From assembly GCA_900549725.1 (NCBI GenBank), contig URPL01000010.1:1-61735 (forward strand): DNA of 61,735 nt, in the 5' to 3' direction. Source of the DNA: an uncultured Eubacteriales bacterium. GTDB taxonomy: Bacteria > Bacillota > Clostridia > Oscillospirales > CAG-272. The notes beneath the pieces were generated by a model. The model had not been told where the DNA came from. It made no database searches and saw only the letters and a list, made by a program, of their open reading frames with translations. The position numbers and the translations under genes were made by a program. Shown here one piece after another: positions 24,368 to 34,133 of the stretch (the stretch's first letter is position 1; each line of letters opens with the position of its first letter).

Positions 24368-25597
24368 ATGAAAAAAGATTCCATTAAGAAAGTTGTTATG
24401 GCATATTCGGGAGGGCTTGATACCTCCATCATTATTCCGTGGCTGAAGGAGAACTACGGCAACCCGGAAATCATTGCCGTTTGCGCCGATGTCGGGCAAA
24501 AGGGGGAGCTTGAGGGGCTGAAGGAAAAGGCGCTTAAAACCGGTGCATCCAAGCTCTATATTGAGGACCTGACAGAGGAATTTCTCACGGATTATGTGTT
24601 CCCCTGCATGCAGGCAGGCGCAAAATATGAAGATTATCTGCTCGGAACGGCATTTGCGCGCCCTGTGATTGCAAAGCACATTGTAGAGATTGCGCTGAAA
24701 GAGGGGGCGGATGCAATCTGCCACGGCTGCACCGGCAAAGGCAACGACCAGGTGCGGTTTGAAATGGCTGTCAAGGCGCTTGCGCCGGATATGAAGGTGA
24801 TTGCACCCTGGAGGGAATGGAGTATCAAATCGCGCGAGGAAGAAATCGCATATGCCGAAGCGCATCAGGTTCCGCTGAAGATCAGCCGCGAAACCAACTA
24901 TTCCAAAGATAAAAACATTTGGCATCTTTCCCATGAGGGAATGGATCTGGAGGACCCGGCAAACGAGCCGCTCTACAACAAACCCGGCTTTTTGGAACTC
25001 GGTGTCTCCCCCGAAAACGCCCCGAATATCCCAAGCTATGTCACGCTGCATTTTGAGCAGGGTGTGCCGACGGCGATTGATGGAGAGGCGATGAACGCGA
25101 CCGGAATTGTTGCAAAGCTGAATGCCATGGGCGGCGCAAACGGCATCGGGCTGCTCGATATTGTGGAAAACCGCCTGGTCGGCATGAAGTGCCGCGGCGT
25201 TTATGAAACGCCCGGCGGCGCGATCCTCTATGCGGCACATGAAAAGCTGGAGATGCTGTGCCTGGATAAGGAGACCTCCCATTATAAGGCGCTGGTTGCG
25301 CAAAAGCTCGGTGAGATCGTTTATAACGGGCAGTGGTTCACCCCGCTGACCGATGCGATTCTGGCATTTGTCAAGCAAACGCAAAAGACGGTGACGGGCG
25401 ATGTCAAGCTGAAGCTGTATAAAGGCAACATCATCGGCGCGGGCACAACCTCACCGTATTCTTTGTATGACGCGGAAATCGCAACCTTTGATGAGGATGA
25501 CGTATATGATCAGAGCGAAGCCGGCGGCTTTATCGATCTTTACGGCCTTTCCACCAAGGTGATGGCGCAGATGAAGCAGAAAAACCACTTGAACTGA
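24368..25597 (+). CDS. argG: Argininosuccinate synthase
   Basis: A 409-residue enzyme that joins citrulline and aspartate with ATP in arginine synthesis. The PP-loop ATP site AYSGGLDTS is near the N-terminus, with GCTGKGNDQVRFE and the typical LEDPANEP / GVYETPGGAIL blocks following. The ATG at 24368 is preferred over a GTG nine bases upstream because GAGGTG then has normal spacing. argH follows after 10 bases. Confidence 0.97.
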   Translation: MKKDSIKKVVMAYSGGLDTSIIIPWLKENYGNPEIIAVCADVGQKGELEGLKEKALKTGASKLYIEDLTEEFLTDYVFPCMQAGAKYEDYLLGTAFARPVIAKHIVEIALKEGADAICHGCTGKGNDQVRFEMAVKALAPDMKVIAPWREWSIKSREEEIAYAEAHQVPLKISRETNYSKDKNIWHLSHEGMDLEDPANEPLYNKPGFLELGVSPENAPNIPSYVTLHFEQGVPTAIDGEAMNATGIVAKLNAMGGANGIGLLDIVENRLVGMKCRGVYETPGGAILYAAHEKLEMLCLDKETSHYKALVAQKLGEIVYNGQWFTPLTDAILAFVKQTQKTVTGDVKLKLYKGNIIGAGTTSPYSLYDAEIATFDEDDVYDQSEAGGFIDLYGLSTKVMAQMKQKNHLN

Positions 25598-25607
25598 GGA
25601 AGCAGTT

Positions 25608-27008
25608 ATGGCAAAACTTTGGAGCGGAAGAACCGGCGGCATCACGGCGCAGGCGGCGGATGATTTTAATGCATCCATTCGTTTTGACAGCCGTATGTTT
25701 CGCCAGGATATCCGCGGCAGCATGGCGCATGCGGCGATGCTCGGTGCGCGCGGCATTCTATCCGATGGCGATACGGATGCGCTGCTTTCGGGGCTGGAGG
25801 GCATTTTGCGTGATCTTGAGAGCGGTGTGCTTTCCGTTGACCCGGCCGCGGAGGACATTCACATGTTTGTTGAGCAGGAGCTGACAAAGCGCATCGGCGA
25901 GGCCGGGAAAAAGCTGCACACGGCGCGCAGCCGCAATGACCAGGTGGCGCTTGATCTGCGCCTGTATCTCAGAGAAGAATGCGATACGATCACCGCGCTG
26001 CTTGCCGATGCGATTTTTGCGTTTCTGCGGCAGGCGGAGCAGCACAGCGATACGATTATGCCGGGCTATACGCATCTGCAGCGCGCGCAGCCGATCACCT
26101 TCGGACATCATCTTACGGCATATGTGATGATGCTGCTGCGCGATATGCAGCGCTTGCGCGATTGCCGCGGGCGCATCAATCAAAGCCCGATCGGCTGCTG
26201 CGCGCTGGCGGGCACGACCTATCCCACCGACCGTGTTTTTGAAGCGAAGCAGCTTGGCTTTTCCTCCGTGGCACAAAACAGCATTGACGGAGTCTCCGAC
26301 CGTGATTTCTGCGCGGAGCTGCTTTCCTGCCTCTCCATTCTCATGGTGCATCTTTCCCGCTTTTCCGAAGAGCTGATTCTTTGGTGCAGCTGGGAGTTCC
26401 GCTTTGTTGAGTTGTCCGATGCATATTGCACGGGCTCTTCCATCATGCCGCAAAAGAAAAACCCCGACATGGCGGAGCTGATCCGCGGCAAAACCGGCAG
26501 GGTTTTCGGGGATTTAACGGCGACGCTGACGATGCTTAAGGGGTTGCCTCTGGCTTATAATAAAGATATGCAGGAGGATAAGGAAAGCGTGTTTGACGCC
26601 TGCGATACGGTGAAAGCTTGCCTGCCGATTCTTTGCGGGATGCTTGACGGTATGAAGGTGCACAAAGAGGTGATGAAGCGGGCGGCGCAGAGCGGCTTTA
26701 TCAATGCAACCGATCTTGCGGATTATTTGGTCGGCAAAGGGCTTCCGTTTCGCAGCGCTTATAAAATCAGCGGGGAAATCGTTGCGCAATGCATCGCCCA
26801 AGGGACGGTTTTAGAGGAGCTTCCGCTTGCGGCATACCGGGCGCACAGCGAATTGTTCGGGCAGGATGTATATGAAGCGATTTCTTTGGAAAGATGCGTT
26901 GCAAAGCGCCAAAGCCTCGGCGGCACCGCACCGGAGTCGGTCAAGGCGCAGATTGCATGGGCAAAAGCGGAGCTTGCGGCATATGGATTTGGAGGAACTG
27001 ACCGATGA
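25608..27008 (+). CDS. argH: Argininosuccinate lyase
   Basis: A 466-residue member of the aspartase/fumarase superfamily; it cleaves argininosuccinate to arginine and fumarate. The superfamily signature GSSIMPQKKNPD with its catalytic Ser is clear, as are TARSRNDQVALDLRLY and GYTHLQRAQPITFGHH. GAGGAAGC lies before the ATG, and the last codons overlap the argF start by four bases (ATGA). Confidence 0.97.
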   Translation: MAKLWSGRTGGITAQAADDFNASIRFDSRMFRQDIRGSMAHAAMLGARGILSDGDTDALLSGLEGILRDLESGVLSVDPAAEDIHMFVEQELTKRIGEAGKKLHTARSRNDQVALDLRLYLREECDTITALLADAIFAFLRQAEQHSDTIMPGYTHLQRAQPITFGHHLTAYVMMLLRDMQRLRDCRGRINQSPIGCCALAGTTYPTDRVFEAKQLGFSSVAQNSIDGVSDRDFCAELLSCLSILMVHLSRFSEELILWCSWEFRFVELSDAYCTGSSIMPQKKNPDMAELIRGKTGRVFGDLTATLTMLKGLPLAYNKDMQEDKESVFDACDTVKACLPILCGMLDGMKVHKEVMKRAAQSGFINATDLADYLVGKGLPFRSAYKISGEIVAQCIAQGTVLEELPLAAYRAHSELFGQDVYEAISLERCVAKRQSLGGTAPESVKAQIAWAKAELAAYGFGGTDR

Positions 27009-28006
27009 ATATGAAGGGCATGGATTTTTTGAAGCTGGTTGATTTTTCGGCGGAGCAGATCGAGGCATTGCTGGATCTTGCGCAGAAGCTGAAAGCGGAG
27101 AAAAAAGCCGGCATTGCGCATACGCTGTGTGCCGGAAAAAATATTGCCTTGATTTTTGAAAAAACTTCAACGCGCACTCGCTGCAGCTTTGAAGTGGCGG
27201 CGCATGATCTCGGTATGCATTGCACTTATCTTGATCCCTCCGGCTCTCAGATCGGGAAAAAAGAAAGTATTGCAGATACCGCGCGGGTGCTCGGCTCTAT
27301 GTTCGACGGAATCGAATATCGCGGATATGGGCAGCAAATTGTTGAAACGCTTGCAAAATATGCGCCTGTTCCCGTGTGGAACGGGCTGACCAACGAATTT
27401 CATCCAACGCAGATTTTGGCGGATTTTCTGACGATCCGGGAGCATTTCGGCACATTGCGCGGAAAAAAGCTGGTTTATCTCGGGGATGCGCGATATAACA
27501 TGGGGAATTCCCTCATGGTCGGCTGCGCAAAAATGGGGATGGAGTTTACAGCGTGCGCGCCGCAGCGCTTTTTCCCCGATGCGGCGCTGGTCAAGACCTG
27601 CCGCGCTCTTGCAAAAGAAAGCGGCGGCAGCATTACCCTGTGCGAATCGGTGGAGCAAGCCGTGCCGCATGCCGATGTGATCTATACGGATGTATGGGTT
27701 TCCATGGGGGAGAGCGCTTCCGCCTGGGCAGAGCGCATCGAGACGCTGCGCCCCTATCAGGTCAATGCCGCGGTGATGCGGAAAGCAGGCGCAAATGCGA
27801 TCTTTATGCATTGCCTGCCCGCCTTCCACGATGCAAACACTGAGATCGGGCGCGAGGTCGGACAGCGCTTTGGCATGGAAGCGCTTGAGGTGACGGACGA
27901 TGTCTTTGAAAGCCCGCAATCGCTCGTATTTGTGCAGGCGGAAAACCGCATGCATACAATCAAGGCGGTTATGGCGGCGACACTGACGGATATTCTTCCC
28001 GAGTAA
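27005..28006 (+). CDS. argF: Ornithine carbamoyltransferase
   Basis: A 333-residue transcarbamylase making citrulline from ornithine and carbamoyl phosphate. The carbamoyl phosphate motif FEKTSTRTRCSFE and the ornithine-side HCLPAFHD are intact, which separates it from aspartate transcarbamylase. It starts in the ATGA overlap with argH, with GGAGGA eight bases upstream. Biosynthetic use is more likely than an arginine-deiminase role because no arcA or arcC is present and argG-argH are adjacent. Confidence 0.95.
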   Translation: MNMKGMDFLKLVDFSAEQIEALLDLAQKLKAEKKAGIAHTLCAGKNIALIFEKTSTRTRCSFEVAAHDLGMHCTYLDPSGSQIGKKESIADTARVLGSMFDGIEYRGYGQQIVETLAKYAPVPVWNGLTNEFHPTQILADFLTIREHFGTLRGKKLVYLGDARYNMGNSLMVGCAKMGMEFTACAPQRFFPDAALVKTCRALAKESGGSITLCESVEQAVPHADVIYTDVWVSMGESASAWAERIETLRPYQVNAAVMRKAGANAIFMHCLPAFHDANTEIGREVGQRFGMEALEVTDDVFESPQSLVFVQAENRMHTIKAVMAATLTDILPE

Positions 28007-28023
28007 ATAAAAACAATATGTAA

Positions 28024-28059
28024 GGAAAAAACACGGTGCCGCGGCACCGTGTTTTTTCC
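28024..28059. terminator. Bidirectional terminator between argF and the dehydrogenase
   Basis: A perfect 36-base inverted repeat (two 18-base arms, core GGTGCCGCGGCACC) with A6 on one arm and T6 on the other, so it can end transcripts from both converging genes. Confidence 0.92.
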
Positions 28060-28067
28060 TTTGAAGT

Positions 28068-29015
28068 TTAACCGACCACATGCATCGGCTTTCCCTGCAA
28101 AAAGGCTGCAAGATTTTGCTCTGCAATGCCGAGCAGGCGTTTTCTTGTCTGCAGAGGCGCCCAGGCGACATGCGGGGTAAATGTGATGTTTTTTGCATGC
28201 AGCAAAACGCAATCGGGTTCCATGGGCTCCTTGGAAAGCACATCTGCCGCAGCGCCGGAGAGGTGCCCGCTTTCCAAAGCGTCAAAAAGCGCCTGCTCCC
28301 GCAAAACTCCGCCGCGTGCCGTATTGATAAAATAGGCGCCCGGTTTCATTTTGGAAAACGCCGCCCGGTCAAACATGCCGTCGGTTTGCGGCGTCAGCGG
28401 GCAGTGCACCGTGAGATAATCCGAGGTGGCAAGCACGGTTTCGAAATCAAGCTGCGGAAAAGGGCATTCCGGGTGCGCAGAGCGGGAATAAAACTGCGGC
28501 AGCATGCCAAATGCCGCGCCGATGGCGGCAACCCGTTTCCCGATGGAGCCGCAGCCGATGATGCCGAGCGTTTTGCCGCAGAGCTCCTCCGTTGGATACA
28601 CAAAGGGGGAAAAGGTCGGCGAGGCGATCCACCCACCCTCTTTTACAAAGGCATCATAGGAGGCGACGCGGCTTGCATGCTCCAAAATCATGGCAAACAC
28701 GGTCTGCGCAACGGCATCGGTCGAATAGCTGCCCGCATTACAAACGGTGATACCGTGCGCGCGGGTGTATTCCGTATCGATTACATTATAGCCGGTTGCA
28801 AACAAGCCGATATAGCGCAGCTTTGGGCAAGCGGAGAGAATTTTTGCGTCCAATACGGTTTTGTTGAGCAAAACGGCATCGGCATCCTGCAGCCGCTTGG
28901 CGGTTTGCGCATAGGTTGTGGTTTCATAGATGCAAAGCTCGCCGTATTTTGAGAAAACGGAAAGGTCAAGATCCCCGTTTGTTACGGTTTTTGCATCGGT
29001 CAATACGATTTTCAT
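28068..29015 (-). CDS. D-2-hydroxyacid dehydrogenase family protein
   Basis: A 315-residue NAD-dependent dehydrogenase. It has the Rossmann motif GIIGCGSIGKRVAAIG, the substrate Arg in NTARGGVLRE and the catalytic His in FTPHVAW. The family covers glycerate, hydroxypyruvate, lactate and related 2-hydroxyacids; hydroxypyruvate/glycerate-type reductase is the closest in feel but not proven. It follows ychF by four bases and its ATG (29015) lacks a strong ribosome site, so it is probably translated by coupling. The frame also contains an ATG at 29027. Confidence 0.88.
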   Translation of the reverse strand: MKIVLTDAKTVTNGDLDLSVFSKYGELCIYETTTYAQTAKRLQDADAVLLNKTVLDAKILSACPKLRYIGLFATGYNVIDTEYTRAHGITVCNAGSYSTDAVAQTVFAMILEHASRVASYDAFVKEGGWIASPTFSPFVYPTEELCGKTLGIIGCGSIGKRVAAIGAAFGMLPQFYSRSAHPECPFPQLDFETVLATSDYLTVHCPLTPQTDGMFDRAAFSKMKPGAYFINTARGGVLREQALFDALESGHLSGAAADVLSKEPMEPDCVLLHAKNITFTPHVAWAPLQTRKRLLGIAEQNLAAFLQGKPMHVVG

Positions 29016-29019
29016 AGGC

Positions 29020-30111
29020 TTATACATTGAAACGGAACAGCACAATGTCGCCGTCTTTCATTTCATAGTCCTTTCCTTCGCTGCGGATGAGCCCCTTTTC
29101 CTTTGCCGCAGCCATGGAGCCGACCGCCATCAGATCATCAAAAGCGATTACCTCCGCGCGGATAAAGCCGCGCTCAATGTCCGAATGAATTTTTCCGGCT
29201 GCCTGCGGAGCCTTTGTGCCGCGGCGAATGGTCCAGGCGCGCACCTCCGGCTGACCCGCAGTCAAAAAGCTGATCAGCCCGAGCAGAGAATAGCTTTCTT
29301 TGATCAGACGATCCAGCCCGCTTTCCGTAATGCCGAGATCCTGCATGAACAGCGCCTTTTCTTCGGCATCCAGCTGCGCGATTTCGGCTTCAATTGAGGC
29401 GGAAACGGGAATGAGCCCGGAGCCCTCCGTCTCGGCATACTCCGCAAGGCGGCGCACCTTTTCGTTTTGCATCGGGTCGGCAATCTCATCCTCTGCAATG
29501 TTTGCAGCATAAATCACGGGCTTGGCGCTGAGCAGGTGCACATCGCCGAGCAGTGCCGCTTCGTCTTTGCCAAGCTCCACCGAGCGTGCGCTCTGCCCGT
29601 TTTCAAGCGCCGCTTCGATTCTTTGCAGCACCGCAAGCTCGGCGGCAAGCGTTTTATCGGCTTTCATCTGCTTTTGCACGCGGTCAATACTGCGGCTCAG
29701 CGTTTCCATATCCGCAAGAATCAGCTCCATGTTGATTGTTTCCACATCGGCAATTGGGTCAACCTTTCCCTCCACATGGATGATATTCGCATCCTCAAAG
29801 CAGCGCACCACATGAACAATGGCATCAACCTCGCGAATATGGGAAAGAAATTTATTGCCGAGCCCCTCGCCCTTTGAAGCACCGCGGACAAGCCCTGCAA
29901 TATCAACAAATTCGATCACTGCGGGAGTGATTTTTTCGGGGTGGTGCATCTTTGCAAGCGCATCCAGGCGCTTGTCCGGTACGGCGACAACGCCGACGTT
30001 TGGCTCAATGGTGCAAAACGGATAGTTTGCGGATTCCGCACCGGCATTGGTGATGGCGTTAAATAGAGTGGATTTGCCGACATTCGGCAGACCGACGATA
30101 CCGAGTTTCAT
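29020..30111 (-). CDS. ychF: Ribosome-associated ATPase YchF
   Basis: A 363-residue OBG-family P-loop protein (GIVGLPNVGKSTLF) that prefers ATP over GTP. It shows the YchF-specific NYPFCTIEPNVGVVAVPD switch region, DIAGLVRGASKGEGLGN, and the C-terminal TGS-like domain (VRAWTIRRGTKAPQAAGKIH, then RSEGKDYEMKDGDIVLFRFNV). It binds ribosomes and links to oxidative-stress control in other bacteria. GAGGT is placed seven bases before the ATG at 30111; upstream in-frame ATGs have no such site. Confidence 0.95.
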   Translation of the reverse strand: MKLGIVGLPNVGKSTLFNAITNAGAESANYPFCTIEPNVGVVAVPDKRLDALAKMHHPEKITPAVIEFVDIAGLVRGASKGEGLGNKFLSHIREVDAIVHVVRCFEDANIIHVEGKVDPIADVETINMELILADMETLSRSIDRVQKQMKADKTLAAELAVLQRIEAALENGQSARSVELGKDEAALLGDVHLLSAKPVIYAANIAEDEIADPMQNEKVRRLAEYAETEGSGLIPVSASIEAEIAQLDAEEKALFMQDLGITESGLDRLIKESYSLLGLISFLTAGQPEVRAWTIRRGTKAPQAAGKIHSDIERGFIRAEVIAFDDLMAVGSMAAAKEKGLIRSEGKDYEMKDGDIVLFRFNV

Positions 30112-30286
30112 ATGGATTACCTCATTTGTAAAGTCATAAACGGACGGGAGAGCACGGTTTTTTCTCCCAACCATTCAATTATAGCATACCGTGCACTGTA
30201 TCACAAGGGCAAAACGAAAAAAATCAAAGAAATCAGAGAAAACGCAGGGGCAGCGCAGCCTTGCAGCGGATTTGCCGAAGAAGCGG

Positions 30287-30330
30287 CAAAAAACAACGAA
30301 TCGGCAATGCGCTTTGCCTGCCGATTCGTT
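30287..30330 (-). terminator. Terminator of alaS
   Basis: Stem of 12 base pairs (30295-30306 with 30319-30330; AACGAATCGGCA and its complement) with GTTTTTTG following on the minus strand. It lies 14 bases past the alaS stop. Confidence 0.8.
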
Positions 30331-30343
30331 TTCTCTTGTTTGG

Positions 30344-32974
30344 TTATTTCAGCATGCCGGCGAGAATCTGCGGCAAAGCATCAAATGCTGCGCCAAGGCC
30401 GTCCGTGGTGCGGATGCCTGCGGTTGCGCTGTCGGGTCTGCCGCCGCCTCCGCCGCCGAGCCGCTTTCCGAGCTCGCGAACGATTGTGCCGGCGTTTGCA
30501 CCGGCTGCAAGCGCAGCCTTGCCGCAGACGGCAAGCAGGTTTTTCTTCTCTTCCGTGCCGCAGAGCAACACAGCGACCAGGCTGTCGTCCTCGGCACGCA
30601 GAGAATCACCGAGTGCGCGCGCTGCTTCAAGGGACATGCCGGGTGCATCGGAGGTGACCAAATGTACGGCTCCGACATCGCATGCGTTCTCAAGCAGCTT
30701 TGCACTTTGCGCCGAGGCAAGCTTTGCCGTGAGCTGTTCTCTTTGGCGTTTTTCCCTGCGCAGCTCGTCCTCCAGCGCCTGTGCGCGCTGCGGAATATCC
30801 TTTGCATTTTGCGCTTTCAGAATTTGTGCGGTATTCTGCAGCAGGGCGTTTTGCGTATACAGCAGCTCCAAAACACCGGCAGAGGTCACGCCCTCAATGC
30901 GGCGCACACCGGCTGCCACGGAGGATTCGGAGAGAATGTGAAACAGACCGATGCGCATTGTGTTGTCTACATGCGTACCGCCGCAAAGCTCCGTGGAATA
31001 TTCGCCCATTTTCACCATGCGCACCACTTTGCCGTATTTTTCTCCGAACAGCGCCATTGCTCCGTTTTTGCGCGCGGTTTCAATGTCGGTTTCAATCGTC
31101 TGCACGGGCACAGCGGCAAAGATCGCGGCATTGACCGCTTGTTCCGCCGCCTGCAGCTCTTCGGTGGTCATTGCCTGATAATGCGTAAAGTCGAAGCGCA
31201 GCCGCTCCTCGTCCACATAAGAGCCTGCCTGCTCAATATGGTTCCCCAGCACCCGTCGCAGCGCCCCTTGCAGCAGGTGCACGGCACTGTGGTTTTTGCG
31301 GATGGCTTCCCGCCGCGGGGCGTCGACTGCGGCATGCACCGTATCGCCGACGCGCAGCGTGCCCTCTGCAATATGGCACATGTGCAGAATAACGCCATCG
31401 TTTTTCTTTGTATCATTGACGCGAACCGTGGCATTTGGCGTTTGCAGCTCGCCGCTGTCTCCGACCTGACCGCCGCTTTCTCCGTAGAAAGGTGTTGCAT
31501 TCAGGATAACAACGCTGTCGCCGCCGTCCGTTTCCTCTGCAAAGCCGTCCTCACCGAGAATTGCAAGCACTTTAGCCTCCGCAGCGGTCGTCTCATAGCC
31601 GACAAACTCGGTTTTGGGCAGGTGGGAAAGCTCGGTTTTTGCCGCTTCATCCCAACCGCTGATGTCGGCTCTTGCTTCTCTGGCGCGGCGGCGCTGCTGC
31701 TGCATGAGCTCGGTGAATTTCTCTTCGTCAACGCCGAGCCCTGCCTCCTGTGCAATCTCGCGTGTCAGATCAAGCGGGAAGCCGAAGGTATCATACAGAC
31801 GGAAAGCGTCTTTGCCGCAGATTGCGGAGCGGTTTTCTTTCTTAGCCGCATTGATCAGGGTATTCAGCATGCCGAGCCCCGCATCAATGGTCTGGTCAAA
31901 GCGCTCTTCCTCCAGAGAAATCACTTTTTTGATATGCGCTTCCTTTTCCCGCAGCTCGGGATAGGCATTTTCATTGGTTTTGATGACCTCTTCACAAATC
32001 TCGGTCAAAAACGCATGATCGATGCCGAGCAGCTTTCCGTGACGCGCGGCGCGGCGCAAAAGTCTGCGCAAAACATAGCCTCTGCCCTCATTGGAAGGCA
32101 GCACGCCGTCGCAGATCATAAAGGAAGAGGCGCGCACATGGTCCGTTACAACGCGAATGGAAACGTCGTCGGCATCGTTTTTGCCGTATGTTTTCTCGGC
32201 AACGGAGGCAACCAGGTCGACAATGCGCTTTGTGGTGTCCACCTCAAACATGTTATCCACACCCTGCATCACGCAGGCAAGGCGATCCAGCCCCATGCCC
32301 GTATCGATATTCTTGTGCGCCAGCTCTTCGTAAACGCCGTTTCCTTTGTTGTCGAACTGGGAAAAGACATTGTTCCAAATCTCCATGAAGCGGTCGCAAT
32401 CGCAGCCGGGGCGGCAATCGGGGGAGCCGCAGCCGTATTTTTCACCGCGGTCGAAATAAATTTCGGAGCAGGGACCGCAGGGGCCGGTGCCGTGTTCCCA
32501 AAAGTTATCTTCTTTTCCCAGACGCACGATGCGCTCCGCGGGTACGCCGATCTCGTTGCGCCAAATTGCGAATGCCTCTTCGTCTTTTTCATAGACGCTC
32601 GGCCAAAGCAGCTCGGCGGGAATCTTGAGCGTATCCGTCAAAAATTCCCATGCCCAGGCGATTGCCTCATGCTTGAAATAATCTCCGAAGGAGAAATTTC
32701 CGAGCATTTCAAAATAGGTGCCGTGACGCGCCGTGTGCCCGACACGCTCAAGGTCCGGCGTGCGGATGCATTTTTGGCAGGTTGTGACGCGTCTGCGCGG
32801 CGGCTCAACCTCACCCGTAAAGAATTTTTTCATCGGCGCCATGCCGGAATTGATCAGCAGCAAAGATTTATCGCCCTGCGGCACCAAAGGAAAGCTTTTC
32901 AGGCGCAAATGCCCCTTGCTTTCAAAAAAAGAGAGGTACATTTCGCGCAGTTCATTCAGCCCGGTCCACTTCAT
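30344..32974 (-). CDS. alaS: Alanyl-tRNA synthetase
   Basis: An 876-residue class II synthetase with all domains: catalytic core (FFESKGHLRLKSFPLVPQGD, GMGLDRLACVMQG), editing domain (HSAVHLLQGALR, and CGGTHVDNT with its zinc-type Cys/His), and the C-Ala domain ending in the glycine-rich GGGGGGRPDSATAG. The full length matches bacterial AlaRS. The ATG at 32974 has AAAGGAAAC before it. The opposite strand carries a 934-codon open frame that is a shadow of this gene. Confidence 0.97.
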   Translation of the reverse strand: MKWTGLNELREMYLSFFESKGHLRLKSFPLVPQGDKSLLLINSGMAPMKKFFTGEVEPPRRRVTTCQKCIRTPDLERVGHTARHGTYFEMLGNFSFGDYFKHEAIAWAWEFLTDTLKIPAELLWPSVYEKDEEAFAIWRNEIGVPAERIVRLGKEDNFWEHGTGPCGPCSEIYFDRGEKYGCGSPDCRPGCDCDRFMEIWNNVFSQFDNKGNGVYEELAHKNIDTGMGLDRLACVMQGVDNMFEVDTTKRIVDLVASVAEKTYGKNDADDVSIRVVTDHVRASSFMICDGVLPSNEGRGYVLRRLLRRAARHGKLLGIDHAFLTEICEEVIKTNENAYPELREKEAHIKKVISLEEERFDQTIDAGLGMLNTLINAAKKENRSAICGKDAFRLYDTFGFPLDLTREIAQEAGLGVDEEKFTELMQQQRRRAREARADISGWDEAAKTELSHLPKTEFVGYETTAAEAKVLAILGEDGFAEETDGGDSVVILNATPFYGESGGQVGDSGELQTPNATVRVNDTKKNDGVILHMCHIAEGTLRVGDTVHAAVDAPRREAIRKNHSAVHLLQGALRRVLGNHIEQAGSYVDEERLRFDFTHYQAMTTEELQAAEQAVNAAIFAAVPVQTIETDIETARKNGAMALFGEKYGKVVRMVKMGEYSTELCGGTHVDNTMRIGLFHILSESSVAAGVRRIEGVTSAGVLELLYTQNALLQNTAQILKAQNAKDIPQRAQALEDELRREKRQREQLTAKLASAQSAKLLENACDVGAVHLVTSDAPGMSLEAARALGDSLRAEDDSLVAVLLCGTEEKKNLLAVCGKAALAAGANAGTIVRELGKRLGGGGGGRPDSATAGIRTTDGLGAAFDALPQILAGMLK

Positions 32975-33032
32975 AGTTTTCGTTTCCTTTCTTGATTTCG
33001 GCGCATGCCGAAACATCGTCCTACATCCCAAT

Positions 33033-33062
33033 ATTATAGCAAATTTACGCATGTTCTGTCAA
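33033..33062 (-). promoter_or_regulatory. Promoter of alaS
   Basis: Minus strand TTGACA (33062-33057), 18 bases, TATAAT (33038-33033). It is back to back with the rnpB promoter. The leader of about 55 bases leaves no room for a T-box. Confidence 0.8.
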
Positions 33063-33119
33063 GCCTTTTGAGGCGCTTGCCCCCCGTCAGACGGGAAAAA
33101 ACAAACCGCGCGGACAAAC

Positions 33120-33149
33120 TTGACAATCGGATCGGTTTTGTGGTATGAT
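33120..33149 (+). promoter_or_regulatory. Promoter of RNase P RNA
   Basis: TTGACA at 33120-33125, an 18-base spacer, TATGAT at 33144-33149. A small hairpin CGGCGG-TTA-CCGCCG (33155-33169) lies between it and P1 of the RNA. Confidence 0.75.
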
Positions 33150-33169
33150 ACATGCGGCGGTTACCGCCG

Positions 33170-33540
33170 TTGACCGGGGTAGGCAATCGCGTAATATCAT
33201 GCCGCAAGGTCTTATTATGAGGAAAGTCCGGGCTTCCCAGGGAAAGGATAACGGATAACGTCCGCCGAAGGTGACTTCCGGGAAAGTGCAACAGAAATAA
33301 ACCGCCCGATTTTTTCGGGTAAGGATGGAAAGGCGAGGTAAGAGCTCACCGGCATGCCGGTAACGGTATTGCAACTGTAAACCCTATCCGAAGCAACACC
33401 CACAATCCGTGCATTCCCTGTTCATGCATTTTGCATGACACGGGTGGGTGGCACTGCGCGCAGCGCAGAAGAGGCATGGCGACATGCCCCGCAGATAGAT
33501 GATTGCCCTCGACAGAACCCGGCTTACAGCCCCGGTCAAT
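33170..33540 (+). ncRNA. rnpB: RNase P RNA, bacterial type A
   Basis: The ends TTGACCGGGG (33170-33179) and CCCCGGTCAA (33530-33539) pair as helix P1. Inside are the universal core blocks GAGGAAAGTCCGGGC, ACAGAAATAAACCGCC, GGTAAGAGCTCACCGG, AACCCTATCCGAAGCAA and AGATAGATGATTGCC. This is the catalytic RNA that trims tRNA 5' ends. T6 follows P1 directly, giving the terminator. A layout of about 370 bases fits type A rather than the Bacillus type B. Confidence 0.95.
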
Positions 33541-33610
33541 TTTTTGTAAAGAAACGGAGCTGCTTTTTTGCGGCTCCGCTTATCTTTTTCGGCGCACGGA
33601 GGAAAGAAAA

Positions 33611-34114
33611 ATGCAGATGCAGACAATTTTGCTGAGCGCCTTTTTTATCCTTTCTTTTCTTTTTATGATCATCGGGCGCAGCGGGCTGCGCGATGCGCTG
33701 CGGCGGCTGCCGAGCGCGCATCTTTTTTGGTATCTGCCTGCTTTTTCGGCGCTCGGCGTGCTGCTTTCGAAATTGTTCGGGGGCGCGGCAACGGTTTCCT
33801 TAACGCTGTTTGCCTGCGTCCGCATTTTGATTTTCACGCCGCTTTTTGAAGAATTTGTTTTCCGGGGAGGGCTTTTGCTCTGCCCGCGGGATCTGTTAAG
33901 GGGAAAACCGCACGCGCGCCTTTTCGCCGTGCTGCTTCTTTTGCTCAGCGCGGCGGCATTTGCCGTTGTGCATGCAGGGGCGGGGCAAATGCTGTACGCG
34001 TTTTGCATGGGGCTTTGCCTCGGGGCTGCGGCGCTGCGGGAAAAATCGCTGTGGTGCAGCATTGCCATGCATGCGGTATGGAACGCGCTTTGCATTTTGC
34101 TGCAGCTGATTTGA
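33611..34114 (+). CDS. CPBP-family intramembrane metalloprotease
   Basis: A 167-residue membrane protein with about five hydrophobic segments. It carries the three CPBP (Abi) motifs: Glu80-Glu81-x3-Arg85 in FEEFVFRGG, FAVVHAG with a catalytic His, and HAVWNAL. Family members cleave prenylated or other membrane-embedded substrates and some give bacteriocin self-immunity. It is shorter than most members but the motifs are intact. The ATG at 33611 follows GAGGAAAG, and tadA starts 20 bases after its stop. Confidence 0.85.
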   Translation: MQMQTILLSAFFILSFLFMIIGRSGLRDALRRLPSAHLFWYLPAFSALGVLLSKLFGGAATVSLTLFACVRILIFTPLFEEFVFRGGLLLCPRDLLRGKPHARLFAVLLLLLSAAAFAVVHAGAGQMLYAFCMGLCLGAAALREKSLWCSIAMHAVWNALCILLQLI

Positions 34115-34133
34115 GGAAACGGAGGGATGCGGA

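Noticed and set aside
30191..32995. 934-codon open frame on the plus strand
   Set aside because: It lies wholly antisense to alaS, whose motifs are complete. It is a side effect of GC-rich codon use.
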